The translations under genes and the position numbers were made by a program. The notes beneath the pieces were generated by a model that did not search any database, was not told the origin of the DNA, and saw only the letters and a program-made list of their open reading frames with translations. From Lentisphaeria bacterium UBA7640 (GTDB lineage Bacteria > Verrucomicrobiota > Lentisphaeria > Victivallales > Victivallaceae), in assembly GCA_002483765.1 (NCBI GenBank), contig DLIO01000018.1, positions 1 through 42,605 on the forward strand: a DNA stretch of 42,605 nt, given 5' to 3'. This document shows positions 17,064 to 25,796 of this stretch, piece by piece. How positions within the stretch are numbered: the first letter of the stretch is position 1; every line of letters starts with the position of its first letter.

Positions 17064-19103
17064 TTAACATTTCGGTTGAAGCGCATTTTTTTCGCCAGCA
17101 TTCCGACCATCAATTACGCGGCCATCATCAGTGTCGTCGCTATGAACCAACCTGAGATCTCTGAAGAGACGATAAACATCAATAGTACCTCCAACTAAAA
17201 ACCATACGGTAGTGATAATGGCCAAAATCAAGGTTACATAAACTTTAAAATGCCAGAATGCCAGCCATTCACTACTGCCAACTCCGGCAGTGAAATGTTT
17301 GACTGTTAGATATGAGAAACATGCCATCCAAAACAGTGTCCAAGCAATCGTCGCGTAATACAACGTTTTATCGCGACGCGTAAATTCATGAGTAATCCCC
17401 AGACGTCGCGAAATCCAACTAAGTTCAGATCTTGTGACGTGTTCGCCTGCCACGTCATATTTGCCGCGATGAAGCATCTTCATTAAATTAAAGTCTGGTG
17501 TTTTTAAAATATAGCGTTCAATTAGAGAGGTTCCAATGTAAAGAGTTGCACAGGAAGCCATGCCAATAAAATATATCCATTGTCCATTGATCGGAAACGT
17601 AGTCATGTTGTTGCTCACCCACGCCCAGCCATATTTGTTTGTAAGCCATAACGCAAGCCCATTTCCATCCTTGAAATGCCAAGTCTGTTGAAGCACAATT
17701 CCAACAGTCGCAATCGCTGTTCCAGCCAACAAAGTCACCCACGCGGCGATCGTTCCACCTTTCTTCCAATATAATCCTCCGATAATTACTGCACCTGCTC
17801 CACTATAAATCGCCCCTGTAATCGCAAAAAACAGAAAAACATATTCAGTTTGCCGGAATAGATAACTAAAGAACCATGCAAAAATACCTACAAAAAGAAT
17901 AGAAAGTCTTAATGCAATAATATGTTGTCGCGGCGTAAAAGTTTTTTTCTTGAATGGCATAACCACATCTTGAATAAAAATTGAACCCCACGAATGCATG
18001 TAGGTGTCGTCGGTACTGAGCATGGCGGCGAACATCACTGCGGCGAAAAGCCCCATCATTCCAGTCGGCATAATGACCGATAACGCCGTCGGCACTAAGC
18101 CCTGTTTTTGCAGCAACGGATCGCTGATTTGCGCTACAGCGTCATTGATTTGTATCGCTATATGCGCAAAGTCAGGGTGTTTCATAATCGCAATCACGCC
18201 GAGCGGAAACATCATAATCATCAAACCCTGAGCTAATGCTCGCCACGTTCCCAAAATCCCAGCCATTTTCCCTTCATGTGGCGATTTGGCGGCGGCGGCA
18301 TAGCCCATACCGCCCTGCCACGCACCGCGACCATAAATCGCGCCAACAATGCCGATCAAAAAGTACCAAATATTGAAATCTTTGATTTTGGAACTGTCAA
18401 ACGGATTAATCAACGACGCTCCTTCTGGGGCAGTCAATAATGCGCCTTCAATGTGTTCCCAAGACACAAAACCAACCATAAAAATGATAAAAACAATAAA
18501 TGCGATATTGCAGAAAGTGCCCTGAATAAAATCCGTGACCATAATCGCAATCTGTCCGCCAAAGATGGCGAATGACACGCCAAGCCCAATCGCGAAAGTT
18601 AACATCACCGGATAAGTTTCCCAGCGCATCCCCAAAAAGTTGAAATGTTCAGGCAAACGACAAAAGAAGATAAAAAAACGCACCGAAACCGCTGGAAAAA
18701 TCCCGTAATTAATCACTCCAGAGGTCCAAGCAACAATCCCGGCGCAGATGCGAAAACGTCGCGAATAACGCAGTTCAAAAAATTGTGAGATGGTAAATAC
18801 TCGGGTCTCACGCAAACGATAAGTGACCCAAGCCACCAATGCCAAAATTAAACCCAAAGGCGCAATCAACATTCCCCACCAAATCGACGCAAAACCCGCT
18901 TGATAAAACAATTCAAAATTGGCAACTGAATTGACGACCGCAAAACCCGCAATCCCAGTGGAAATACAAAGCACATAACGTCCAGCGCAACGGTTAGCCG
19001 CTAAGAAATCCGCAGAATTTTTGACAAACCGCTGACAATAAAATAACGTAGCAATAAGTATTAACATAACACCACCAACAATCGCCCAATCAAGAAATGC
19101 CAT
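17064..19103 (-). CDS. solute:sodium symporter (SSS family), first copy
   Basis: 679-residue multi-pass inner-membrane protein with about 14 hydrophobic segments. Recognisable SSS features include the N-terminal segment with SADFLAANRCAGRYVL, FTISQFFELRYSRRFRICAG, and MMGLFAAVMFAAMLSTDDTY. It probably imports a sugar, polyol or carboxylate with sodium. The C-terminal extension (LHRGKYDVAGEHV ... LFRDLRLVHSDDTDDGRV) is shared with the paralogue at 21366. GGAGG lies seven bases before the ATG. Substrate unknown; the neighbouring aminotransferase and oxidoreductase suggest a sugar or polyol. Confidence 0.9.
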   Translation of the reverse strand: MAFLDWAIVGGVMLILIATLFYCQRFVKNSADFLAANRCAGRYVLCISTGIAGFAVVNSVANFELFYQAGFASIWWGMLIAPLGLILALVAWVTYRLRETRVFTISQFFELRYSRRFRICAGIVAWTSGVINYGIFPAVSVRFFIFFCRLPEHFNFLGMRWETYPVMLTFAIGLGVSFAIFGGQIAIMVTDFIQGTFCNIAFIVFIIFMVGFVSWEHIEGALLTAPEGASLINPFDSSKIKDFNIWYFLIGIVGAIYGRGAWQGGMGYAAAAKSPHEGKMAGILGTWRALAQGLMIMMFPLGVIAIMKHPDFAHIAIQINDAVAQISDPLLQKQGLVPTALSVIMPTGMMGLFAAVMFAAMLSTDDTYMHSWGSIFIQDVVMPFKKKTFTPRQHIIALRLSILFVGIFAWFFSYLFRQTEYVFLFFAITGAIYSGAGAVIIGGLYWKKGGTIAAWVTLLAGTAIATVGIVLQQTWHFKDGNGLALWLTNKYGWAWVSNNMTTFPINGQWIYFIGMASCATLYIGTSLIERYILKTPDFNLMKMLHRGKYDVAGEHVTRSELSWISRRLGITHEFTRRDKTLYYATIAWTLFWMACFSYLTVKHFTAGVGSSEWLAFWHFKVYVTLILAIITTVWFLVGGTIDVYRLFRDLRLVHSDDTDDGRVIDGRNAGEKNALQPKC

Positions 19104-19451
19104 TTAAATCCTCCACCATTAGCTTCTCCAAATTTTAGTTTTATTGATAAATCTAAAAAAAATCGTTCTTCGTTGTTTTAAATATCTAAAATTCATCTCA
19201 AAAAATATCTGATTACTCATATTCAATAATCAACAAGGCAAGATGGATTAAAAACAGCAACAATATAACTATAATTAAATCATTTAACAAGCCGCATAAT
19301 TTCGTGAAGGCAACCCTGTTCCGTATCCAAAATAATCGCTGATCAGACGTTCATTACCGATACCTATCCATAATGCCAATTTGGTCTTGAGTCGTTGACA
19401 AAAAAATTATTTTTATATTTCACGCGGATGCCGCATATTTGATAGCATATA

Positions 19452-19482
19452 AATTCGCGCGCACAATGCGCGAGTGAATTTA
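19452..19482. repeat. dispersed GC/CG palindrome, copy 3 (degenerate)
   Basis: AATTCGCGCGCACAATGCGC followed by GAGTGAATTTAA. The right arm is mutated, but the flanking AATT and trailing GAATTTAA match the other copies. Confidence 0.65.
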
Positions 19483-19508
19483 ACGGGCAATTAATATCAC
19501 ACATTTGC

Positions 19509-19669
19509 CTACGATAAATCCTTCACTGCCACACAATTAGTAAGGTGTGATTTCGGAATTCGAAATTCGGTAGAAATAGCTTCTAGGTTATATTTAGAGC
19601 CAGTTCCTTTGCTTGCCAGCATCGTCACCATCACTACTGATTTTCTCTAATTCTCTGCTTAATTTTACA
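19509..19669 (-). pseudogene. decayed N-terminal fragment of an Rrf2-family regulator
   Basis: On the minus strand VKLSRELEKISS is followed, after a one-base frame change, by MVTMLASKGTGSKYNLEAIS and TEFRIPKSHLT, ending at a stop after VAVKDLS. The order fits the Rrf2 winged-helix start (KLSRE..., then a helix with MLA, then LEEIA...IPKSFL). The C-terminal part and any iron-sulphur cysteines are missing. The frameshift and truncation argue for a pseudogene. The assignment rests on short motifs. Confidence 0.4.
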
Positions 19670-19878
19670 ATAATCTCGCCCACAAAATAACGATACTTCA
19701 TCTGGAATCGCGGAGCACTAAGGAAATATCCATATTCTGATTAAGTCGCAATTGTCTAGACTAAAAGTTCTTTTAAAACCAAGCTACTTTGTGCCCTTTA
19801 TGCTGTTCATATTTTGCCGTATTGCCTTTGGCCCGCATGTTTCATGAACATCTGGGTTAATTTTTTATTTTATTTCTT

Positions 19879-21183
19879 TCATCGGCTCAAAAGTTCCTGC
19901 ATTGCTTCCATTAAAACGGTTTCAACTTCTGGCACAGGACAACCAATATTGGCACTAGCCTCATACCCTCCTTGTCCATATGCTTCTGCCGTCCCAATGT
20001 AACTCGGCCCATAATCCCCATATGCTGCCATACACACCATTTCTCCTGGGAGCATTGCTTGAGCCGCAAGTTGATATTCAACAAAGAGTTCTCCTGGCAT
20101 GTGGAGCATCGAAACTGGGCCTATTCTCATACAGGAAAGGTCAACTCCTTTTCCTGATTTGTGTCGTCGCAGGTATGAAAGCCTTCGAGCCTCTCCCAAT
20201 GAATTATTTTCAAAAATCTCATGTTGAATTTTCAGTTCAGCTTCCTTCCCTAGATATTTATTATCAATTGGCAGAGTCAAGTTCAAAGATTTCCATGAAA
20301 AATCAGCCGCTATAACTGGGATTTTTACCGAAGTTTCCCAAGCCTCCCTCATTCCTCTGGCTAAACGCTCAGCAAGTTTAAAACGATTTTCGGGCGAGCC
20401 GTCATTATATTTCCCTGCACCGATATTGCCGCCAGCTCCACAGAAATGAATATGCTTAGTTTCAGGTTCCACGGCTTCTCGTAAATACCTTGCTAATCCG
20501 ACAGTGTCCGCGCTGACTGTTCCTTTTCGATAGAAACTCTGTGGATGAGTCGCGTAATAAGTCATAGAGATAAGAGGTTTTTCCTGATTATAAAAACAGA
20601 CAGACCTTACAAATGGGTCAATAATGCCTTCAGAGTGGTGACGAAATATTTCATTACTACAAGCAGTAAAGCGAGTAAATATAACTTTTCCATCAGGGTC
20701 TTGAATCCTTCTGTTGGAAGCAAACTTATCTACTCTCGCTTTACCTACTGATATATGAGAAATTTCTTCAGCATTTTCTAATGCAAGCTTTAATGCGTTA
20801 GCAGTAGATTTGATAACACGATCCTCAAAGTCAATATTCTTAAGAATTTTATTTCCAGATTTTTTCGCAATAGTTTCAAAGGCAGTTCTATCCATACTTG
20901 GTGTGTCGTGCTGATGTAAGGAATGGACGCTCACTCGTTCAGGAGAAGTTCCAGCAGCAATCGCCAACACTTTACGCCATTCATCGTGAGATTTATTGGC
21001 TATTCCAACCCAATCAACAGCACACAGCACGACCGGCAACTCGTCAGAAAAAATTACTATTCCTCTCGCCGATAAAGGGTCAGCAATTCTAATTGTGGAA
21101 GGTACTCCACCAAAGCAAAGCATAATATCGTTGTCAATTGGTGGGGTCGCATCGGCTTGAAAATAAGCTACTTTTAAAGACAT
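19879..21183 (-). CDS. neutral/alkaline ceramidase-like protein, second copy
   Basis: 434 residues, no signal peptide. Shares the fold outline of the protein at 13139: KVAYFQADATPP, a His cluster at SVHSLHQHDTP (His87, His90, His92), YYATHPQSFYRKGTVSAD (His213 and the VSAD motif), and YGPSYIGTAEAYGQGGYE near the end. The nucleophile loop is CGAGGNIGAGKYN, with Gly in place of the ceramidase Ser. A metal-binding hydrolase-like role is plausible, ceramidase activity less so. GAGG nine bases before the start. It is 182 bases downstream of the second symporter, the same transporter/enzyme pairing as the first copy. Confidence 0.72.
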   Translation of the reverse strand: MSLKVAYFQADATPPIDNDIMLCFGGVPSTIRIADPLSARGIVIFSDELPVVLCAVDWVGIANKSHDEWRKVLAIAAGTSPERVSVHSLHQHDTPSMDRTAFETIAKKSGNKILKNIDFEDRVIKSTANALKLALENAEEISHISVGKARVDKFASNRRIQDPDGKVIFTRFTACSNEIFRHHSEGIIDPFVRSVCFYNQEKPLISMTYYATHPQSFYRKGTVSADTVGLARYLREAVEPETKHIHFCGAGGNIGAGKYNDGSPENRFKLAERLARGMREAWETSVKIPVIAADFSWKSLNLTLPIDNKYLGKEAELKIQHEIFENNSLGEARRLSYLRRHKSGKGVDLSCMRIGPVSMLHMPGELFVEYQLAAQAMLPGEMVCMAAYGDYGPSYIGTAEAYGQGGYEASANIGCPVPEVETVLMEAMQELLSR

Positions 21184-21365
21184 TTTGTTTTTCCTCTTAG
21201 TTATTGGATTTTTTCAAATCCTTATTATATCTATTACTTCATATTTAAATTTAATTAAACTTTCTTGCTATATATTCTAACTTGATTTTCACTTAATTGC
21301 TTTTAAGATAAAGCTGCGGAGCAGGTGTGATGTACCACCAGCCGACTGATAACCATTTTAAAATC

Positions 21366-23678
21366 TTAGTCCCTGTTTTTGGAATTATCTAACTTGACCT
21401 GGTCGATAGCGTCTAATATTGCTTTGTCTGCTAGTGATACATTGCCATCGACGCGTCCGTCGTCCAATGGATCTACAATCCGTTTTTCAAGGTCTCGGAA
21501 TAGGGCAAATAAGTCCATTACACCACCAATACCGAACCAAAAGACGGTGATTACTGCTAGGATTCCTGGAATTACCAGGGTGACAATAAAGAAGTAATGT
21601 CCCCACCACTCAATCGGCCATGGTGAAAATGCATTCCAAATAACTACGACTAAAAAGATCAGCACAAATTTGTAGACAAAGGAATAAATAAAGAATCCCC
21701 ATGCAATTATTCGATCGCCTTTGGTATATTCCGAAGTAATCCCAATCAATTTAGAGATTACAGTGCGGAAGCTCCATGCTATATGTGGCACGCTTTTGCC
21801 ATCAACGTTATATTTGCCACGATGCAGCATGCGATCGAGATTGAACGGAGTTTTGCAGGTCAGCCATGAGACAACGCAATATAAGAATAGCGTGATAAGC
21901 ATTGTCATAAAATAAAATTCGTATGAGTTAATCGGACATTTGACTGGATTCATGGTCCAAACAATATATGGATTGAATGGCGCGGAAACCTTGGTCAAGA
22001 ATGCGCCAACATAATCGACCAGATTCATCTTTTCCAGCCATGGATAGACGTAATCCGGCCAGTTGCGCTGGATTAGAACACTGCCGATCGAGAGAAACAT
22101 CCCGGTCAAGAGCGAGGTAAATGCTCCGGCTGTGGTGCCAAAACGGCTATATAAACCAAAAATTATGACTGGCCCACAACCACCCATCCACATTGAAACC
22201 ATAATAGTGACAAACAGATTAATGTAATCAAGCTGAGCCATGAAGAATGATCCGACAAAAAAGAACACCCCAACCAATATGGAAATAATCCGGATCATCT
22301 GGATATGTCCTTTAGGAGTAAAAGCTTTTTTCTTTAACGGTAATACCACGTCTTGCGCAATAGTGAGAGCAGAACTGTAGATTCGCGTGTCGTCAGTAGA
22401 AATCATCGAGAGTACCAATAAAAGACAAAACATGCCTAGCATTCCTGTTGGCAATATACTACGCATGGTTTCTGCCATCATCATTTGATGGTATAGCGTT
22501 CTAAATTGCTGGAATATTGCATTGCCCTTTTTGTCCTGTTGAAGGATTTCATGAGTGCTTGTGAGATAAGGGCTATCAAGACTTTTTTTCTCAGATATCG
22601 GTTCATCTATTCCGATAGTATGATGGTGAACTGGGATATTTTTGAAGTTCTCAAGTAGTTCAGCTTTGGTAGCTGGGTTTTTTACGAGCTCTCCTACAAC
22701 ACGGCTTGAGATATTTACTCGGATACTCTTGGCTTGCTTAGCAAAATTTTTATGGTTGAGCACTGTAATAATTGTAATGGCAATCAACACATAAAAAACC
22801 ATGCCGAGAATACTGCGCCAGGTACCAAGCAGTCCGGCCATCTTTTGCTCATGCGCTGATTTAGCAGCGGAAGATGTTCCTGCGCCAACCCAACTAGCCC
22901 TATGCAGAATCGTTGCAAAAATCGTCACGATCAAAAAGAAAACATTAAAGTCGCGTAATTTTGAAATGTCATATGGATTGAGGAAACTTTCTCCTGAAAC
23001 CCGATCGAGCATCACTGGCACAATTTCATTACTCCATGAAAACTTATAGAGGATAAACATGGTAAAAACCACTAGTAATGGATAGAGAAACATTCCTTGA
23101 ATGGAGTCGGTGATGACTAATGCTAAGGTACCGCCCATGCAGATAATCGAAATTGCCAATACTAAAACTAATGCTACGATGATCATAAAAGTAGGAAACT
23201 CAAATCCCAAAAGAGTGACATGATGCGGCAAATCAAGGAAATAAATAAAAAATCTTGCTGCAATCGCAGGCATGATCATGTTAGCTAACATTTCAGAAAC
23301 AGAGCGCAGAGCAGATGCGAAAATTCGAAAAGGACGGTTATAACGCATTTCTAGGAATTGCCCCATCGACATAGCTTTGGTTTCCCTGAATCGATAATGA
23401 CAGTAACCAGTTAAACCCATAATAACTGCGAGAGGCAACAAAATATTTGTCCAGAAAGTCAATGCAAATCCAGTTTTGTAATGAACCTCAACAAATGCTA
23501 CTAACGTAATAATAGAAAGGCCGTTGGCGACATCTCCAATACAAATAACGTAACGTCCGCAAATACGCCCAGCCGATAAAAAATCAGCAACTCCCCGAAT
23601 ATAACGTCGCGAATAAAATCCCATGCCTACAACGAATGCGGTTGGAATTAGTATAATCAACCAATCAAGTAAACTCAT
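21366..23678 (-). CDS. solute:sodium symporter (SSS family), second copy with enlarged loop
   Basis: 770-residue multi-pass membrane protein, paralogous to the one at 17064: GVADFLSAGRICGRYVICIG, SMGQFLEMRYNRPFRIFAS, MLGMFCLLLVLSMISTDDTR, LHRGKYNVDGKSV and a C-terminal LFRDLEKRIVDPLDDGRV. Compared with the paralogue it carries a ~70-residue hydrophilic insertion (from about VLNHKNFAKQ to YHQMMMAETM) before MRSILPTG, probably on one side of the membrane. It likely imports the product released by the secreted enzymes encoded upstream. A long inverted repeat lies in its 5' leader. Confidence 0.9.
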   Translation of the reverse strand: MSLLDWLIILIPTAFVVGMGFYSRRYIRGVADFLSAGRICGRYVICIGDVANGLSIITLVAFVEVHYKTGFALTFWTNILLPLAVIMGLTGYCHYRFRETKAMSMGQFLEMRYNRPFRIFASALRSVSEMLANMIMPAIAARFFIYFLDLPHHVTLLGFEFPTFMIIVALVLVLAISIICMGGTLALVITDSIQGMFLYPLLVVFTMFILYKFSWSNEIVPVMLDRVSGESFLNPYDISKLRDFNVFFLIVTIFATILHRASWVGAGTSSAAKSAHEQKMAGLLGTWRSILGMVFYVLIAITIITVLNHKNFAKQAKSIRVNISSRVVGELVKNPATKAELLENFKNIPVHHHTIGIDEPISEKKSLDSPYLTSTHEILQQDKKGNAIFQQFRTLYHQMMMAETMRSILPTGMLGMFCLLLVLSMISTDDTRIYSSALTIAQDVVLPLKKKAFTPKGHIQMIRIISILVGVFFFVGSFFMAQLDYINLFVTIMVSMWMGGCGPVIIFGLYSRFGTTAGAFTSLLTGMFLSIGSVLIQRNWPDYVYPWLEKMNLVDYVGAFLTKVSAPFNPYIVWTMNPVKCPINSYEFYFMTMLITLFLYCVVSWLTCKTPFNLDRMLHRGKYNVDGKSVPHIAWSFRTVISKLIGITSEYTKGDRIIAWGFFIYSFVYKFVLIFLVVVIWNAFSPWPIEWWGHYFFIVTLVIPGILAVITVFWFGIGGVMDLFALFRDLEKRIVDPLDDGRVDGNVSLADKAILDAIDQVKLDNSKNRD

Positions 23679-23703
23679 TTTTGCAATTATCCTTACAATT
23701 AAT

Positions 23704-23748
23704 CTTGAATCTGTGGATATATCGCCGTGATTTCTTCACAGATTCAAG
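23704..23748 (-). promoter_or_regulatory. 12-bp stem-loop in the symporter leader
   Basis: Perfect arms CTTGAATCTGTG (23704-23715) and CACAGATTCAAG (23737-23748) with a 21-base spacer, starting 25 bases upstream of the symporter ATG. No T-run follows, so it is not a standard terminator. It could be an operator or an mRNA stem that sets expression between the DUF4838 gene and the symporter. Confidence 0.5.
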
Positions 23749-23805
23749 TTAATATGGGCTTTCTACTTAGATATCCCGAATCAATTAAAACTAAATACTT
23801 TGGAA

Positions 23806-25767
23806 TTATCGAGACTCGGTCAATCGTGCCAGTTCGTCAATACATGTTTGATGCCACGGTCGGATACCTCTATCAATCGTAAATTGATACATGCCTAAGG
23901 ATACAGCGGCATTCTCGGCATTATCCTGAAGAATTTGTGCCCGCGCCTCTCCAAATTCTATTGCCTGCTTGAGCATTGCAATTTTCTCCTCTTTAGGCAG
24001 TGGCTTTTCAGGACGTGATTTCCATAATTCTATAACGACGCCGGGCAATGAGGGGATTTTATATTTATCAGCTTCTATTTGGTCGCCTGCAAGGCTGAAA
24101 GCGGTCAATGGTACCCCGGCTTGCCCCAGACGACGATAAAGCGTCAGTAGCTTCATCATAATCAGAGTGTATTCATAACCGACGCCGATGAACTCAACCC
24201 GACGGCGGTAAATACCATCTGCGTTGGACACGCTTTGTCTTGCCTGATCAAGACTTTCTCCAGCCTGTTTCAATGTTGCTACGTCGAAAACCTCCGGCCA
24301 AGAATAGATCAGCTGACGATAGGAATAATTCGGAATCGCGCTCTGGTGATCCAAAATGGCCTGTTCAAAAGTATCAAAATAAGCACGGATGGCACTTTCT
24401 GCTGGACCAAACCCCTGATAATAACGAGTAAGAATTTTCTGAGGATTAGCGGATGGATCCCACATCATCTGTGAAACAAGAAATAAATTTGGCCCCTGGG
24501 TGGAAAAATCTTTTTGGATTTCTCCATACATGCCAACAAGCCCAGCTTTAAACAAAAGAGGCATGCTTTCGCCGATTTGTTGGGTGAAAACATATGGCAA
24601 ACTAAGCCAATAATGCATCCCCCAGTATTCGCGCCCAACTATTTTCACTCCTTTGGTTTGCCATTTGGCTAATCGTTCAAAAAACCTTTTTTTAATATCC
24701 GGCTTAACGAAGTAGGCTTTACTGAAAGTCATGGATACATAAAGATTATCTTCAAATGTATCGATATTGTCCGGTGCCTCGCTATAGGCAGTATAAGCGA
24801 ACATGCCGACACCACGTTTGGGGTCGCGTTTTTTAACTTCACGAGCAATGTAATTAGCATAATCCCAATGACGCTCAGAGAGATTGGGTACTCCATGATC
24901 GTAATCAGTTCCGGGTTTGTCCAGCTTGCGACAGTTTTCACATTCGCAAAATCCGTAACCATCGGAAGGAGAAATTGAAACAATATCCTTGTTTTTATTA
25001 ATTGGGTAGCTAAATACTTGTTCTACGATGTAATCACGAAATTCAGGATTAGATGTGCAACAATGCGGCATTCGGCGTTCCCCACCGTACAACGCCAACC
25101 ATTCTGGGTGTGTTTTCACTATCCCAGTCCTGCGAACATAATAATCCCAGCTATGCCCAAACCACGCACGTGCTCCCCAGCCAATCTTTTGACGACGACA
25201 CCATAATGTCAATTCGTTAGCGATGGCTTTTGGCTCATACTTCATATAGCTGAGCTGCATTCCGCGGATTGCACAAGCCGGAGCGGAGCGCCGGCTGAAA
25301 TCTTTCAACGAACCCCATTCTATGGAAGGAATGTCTTCGCCATCTGGACCCGGCCAGAGCCAAGCAATTCCAAGTTCTTTTTCCAGAAAATCATACACCC
25401 CCAAAAGAGTTCCACCATTAGTGGTGCCACTCAGGGGTCTACCCGGCCCGTCACTTCCACAGATATACAGCTTACCATCCTTTAATGTGATAATGAACTC
25501 TTCGTTCGCCAGTTGATCATCGAAAAACGGCTGTTTTTTAAGCGCGTTACAGCGGCCGACGAAAAGTTTTGCATTTGTAGCTTTAGCAGTGTTTTCCGTC
25601 ACTGCACGATGAGGTTGTCCAGTACTTTTGCTGAGATATGTCGCTAGTTCTTCAGCGGCAAATTTTTCCACCGGTAGAGGCTTGGCTGGATACACTACCA
25701 TTCGTTCTGTTGCGGTGAGCCACATTGAGGCTCCAACCAAAATCATCGAGAGAATTATTTTTTTCAT
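23806..25767 (-). CDS. secreted DUF4838 protein with a glycoside-hydrolase-type N-terminal domain
   Basis: 653 residues with a signal peptide (MKKIILSMILVGASMWLTA). Residues ~20-125 form the small alpha/beta domain that precedes GH20 and GH67 barrels: AAEELATYLSKSTGQP, LFVGRCN, then GGTLLGVYDFLEKELGIAWL. DUF4838 follows, with WFGHSWDYYV, HPEWLALYGGERR and SISPSDGYGFCECENC. Probably acts on a complex glycan in the periplasm or outside; the exact bond is unknown. ATG 25767 is chosen over 25776 because AGGA is nine bases before it. It starts about 30 bases after the GH123/DUF4091-like gene, so the two form an operon. Confidence 0.85.
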   Translation of the reverse strand: MKKIILSMILVGASMWLTATERMVVYPAKPLPVEKFAAEELATYLSKSTGQPHRAVTENTAKATNAKLFVGRCNALKKQPFFDDQLANEEFIITLKDGKLYICGSDGPGRPLSGTTNGGTLLGVYDFLEKELGIAWLWPGPDGEDIPSIEWGSLKDFSRRSAPACAIRGMQLSYMKYEPKAIANELTLWCRRQKIGWGARAWFGHSWDYYVRRTGIVKTHPEWLALYGGERRMPHCCTSNPEFRDYIVEQVFSYPINKNKDIVSISPSDGYGFCECENCRKLDKPGTDYDHGVPNLSERHWDYANYIAREVKKRDPKRGVGMFAYTAYSEAPDNIDTFEDNLYVSMTFSKAYFVKPDIKKRFFERLAKWQTKGVKIVGREYWGMHYWLSLPYVFTQQIGESMPLLFKAGLVGMYGEIQKDFSTQGPNLFLVSQMMWDPSANPQKILTRYYQGFGPAESAIRAYFDTFEQAILDHQSAIPNYSYRQLIYSWPEVFDVATLKQAGESLDQARQSVSNADGIYRRRVEFIGVGYEYTLIMMKLLTLYRRLGQAGVPLTAFSLAGDQIEADKYKIPSLPGVVIELWKSRPEKPLPKEEKIAMLKQAIEFGEARAQILQDNAENAAVSLGMYQFTIDRGIRPWHQTCIDELARLTESR

Positions 25768-25796
25768 AACCTTCATTCCTTTATCTTTGTTTTTAT

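Larger units (their letters stand above)
19104..19878. other. long intergenic stretch with gene remnants
   Basis: 775 bases without an intact gene. It holds a decayed Rrf2-type regulator (19509-19669, minus), a degenerate copy of the GC/CG palindrome (19452-19482), and a 37-codon unassigned open stretch on the minus strand ending at 19284. The content suggests a deletion or decay scar between two sugar-use gene sets. Confidence 0.5.

Noticed and set aside
19284..19410. 37-codon minus-strand stretch (contains NERLISDYFGYGTGLPSRNY) that reads like protein
   Set aside because: No start signal, stops on both sides and no family recognised; perhaps a remnant, but not supportable as a gene.
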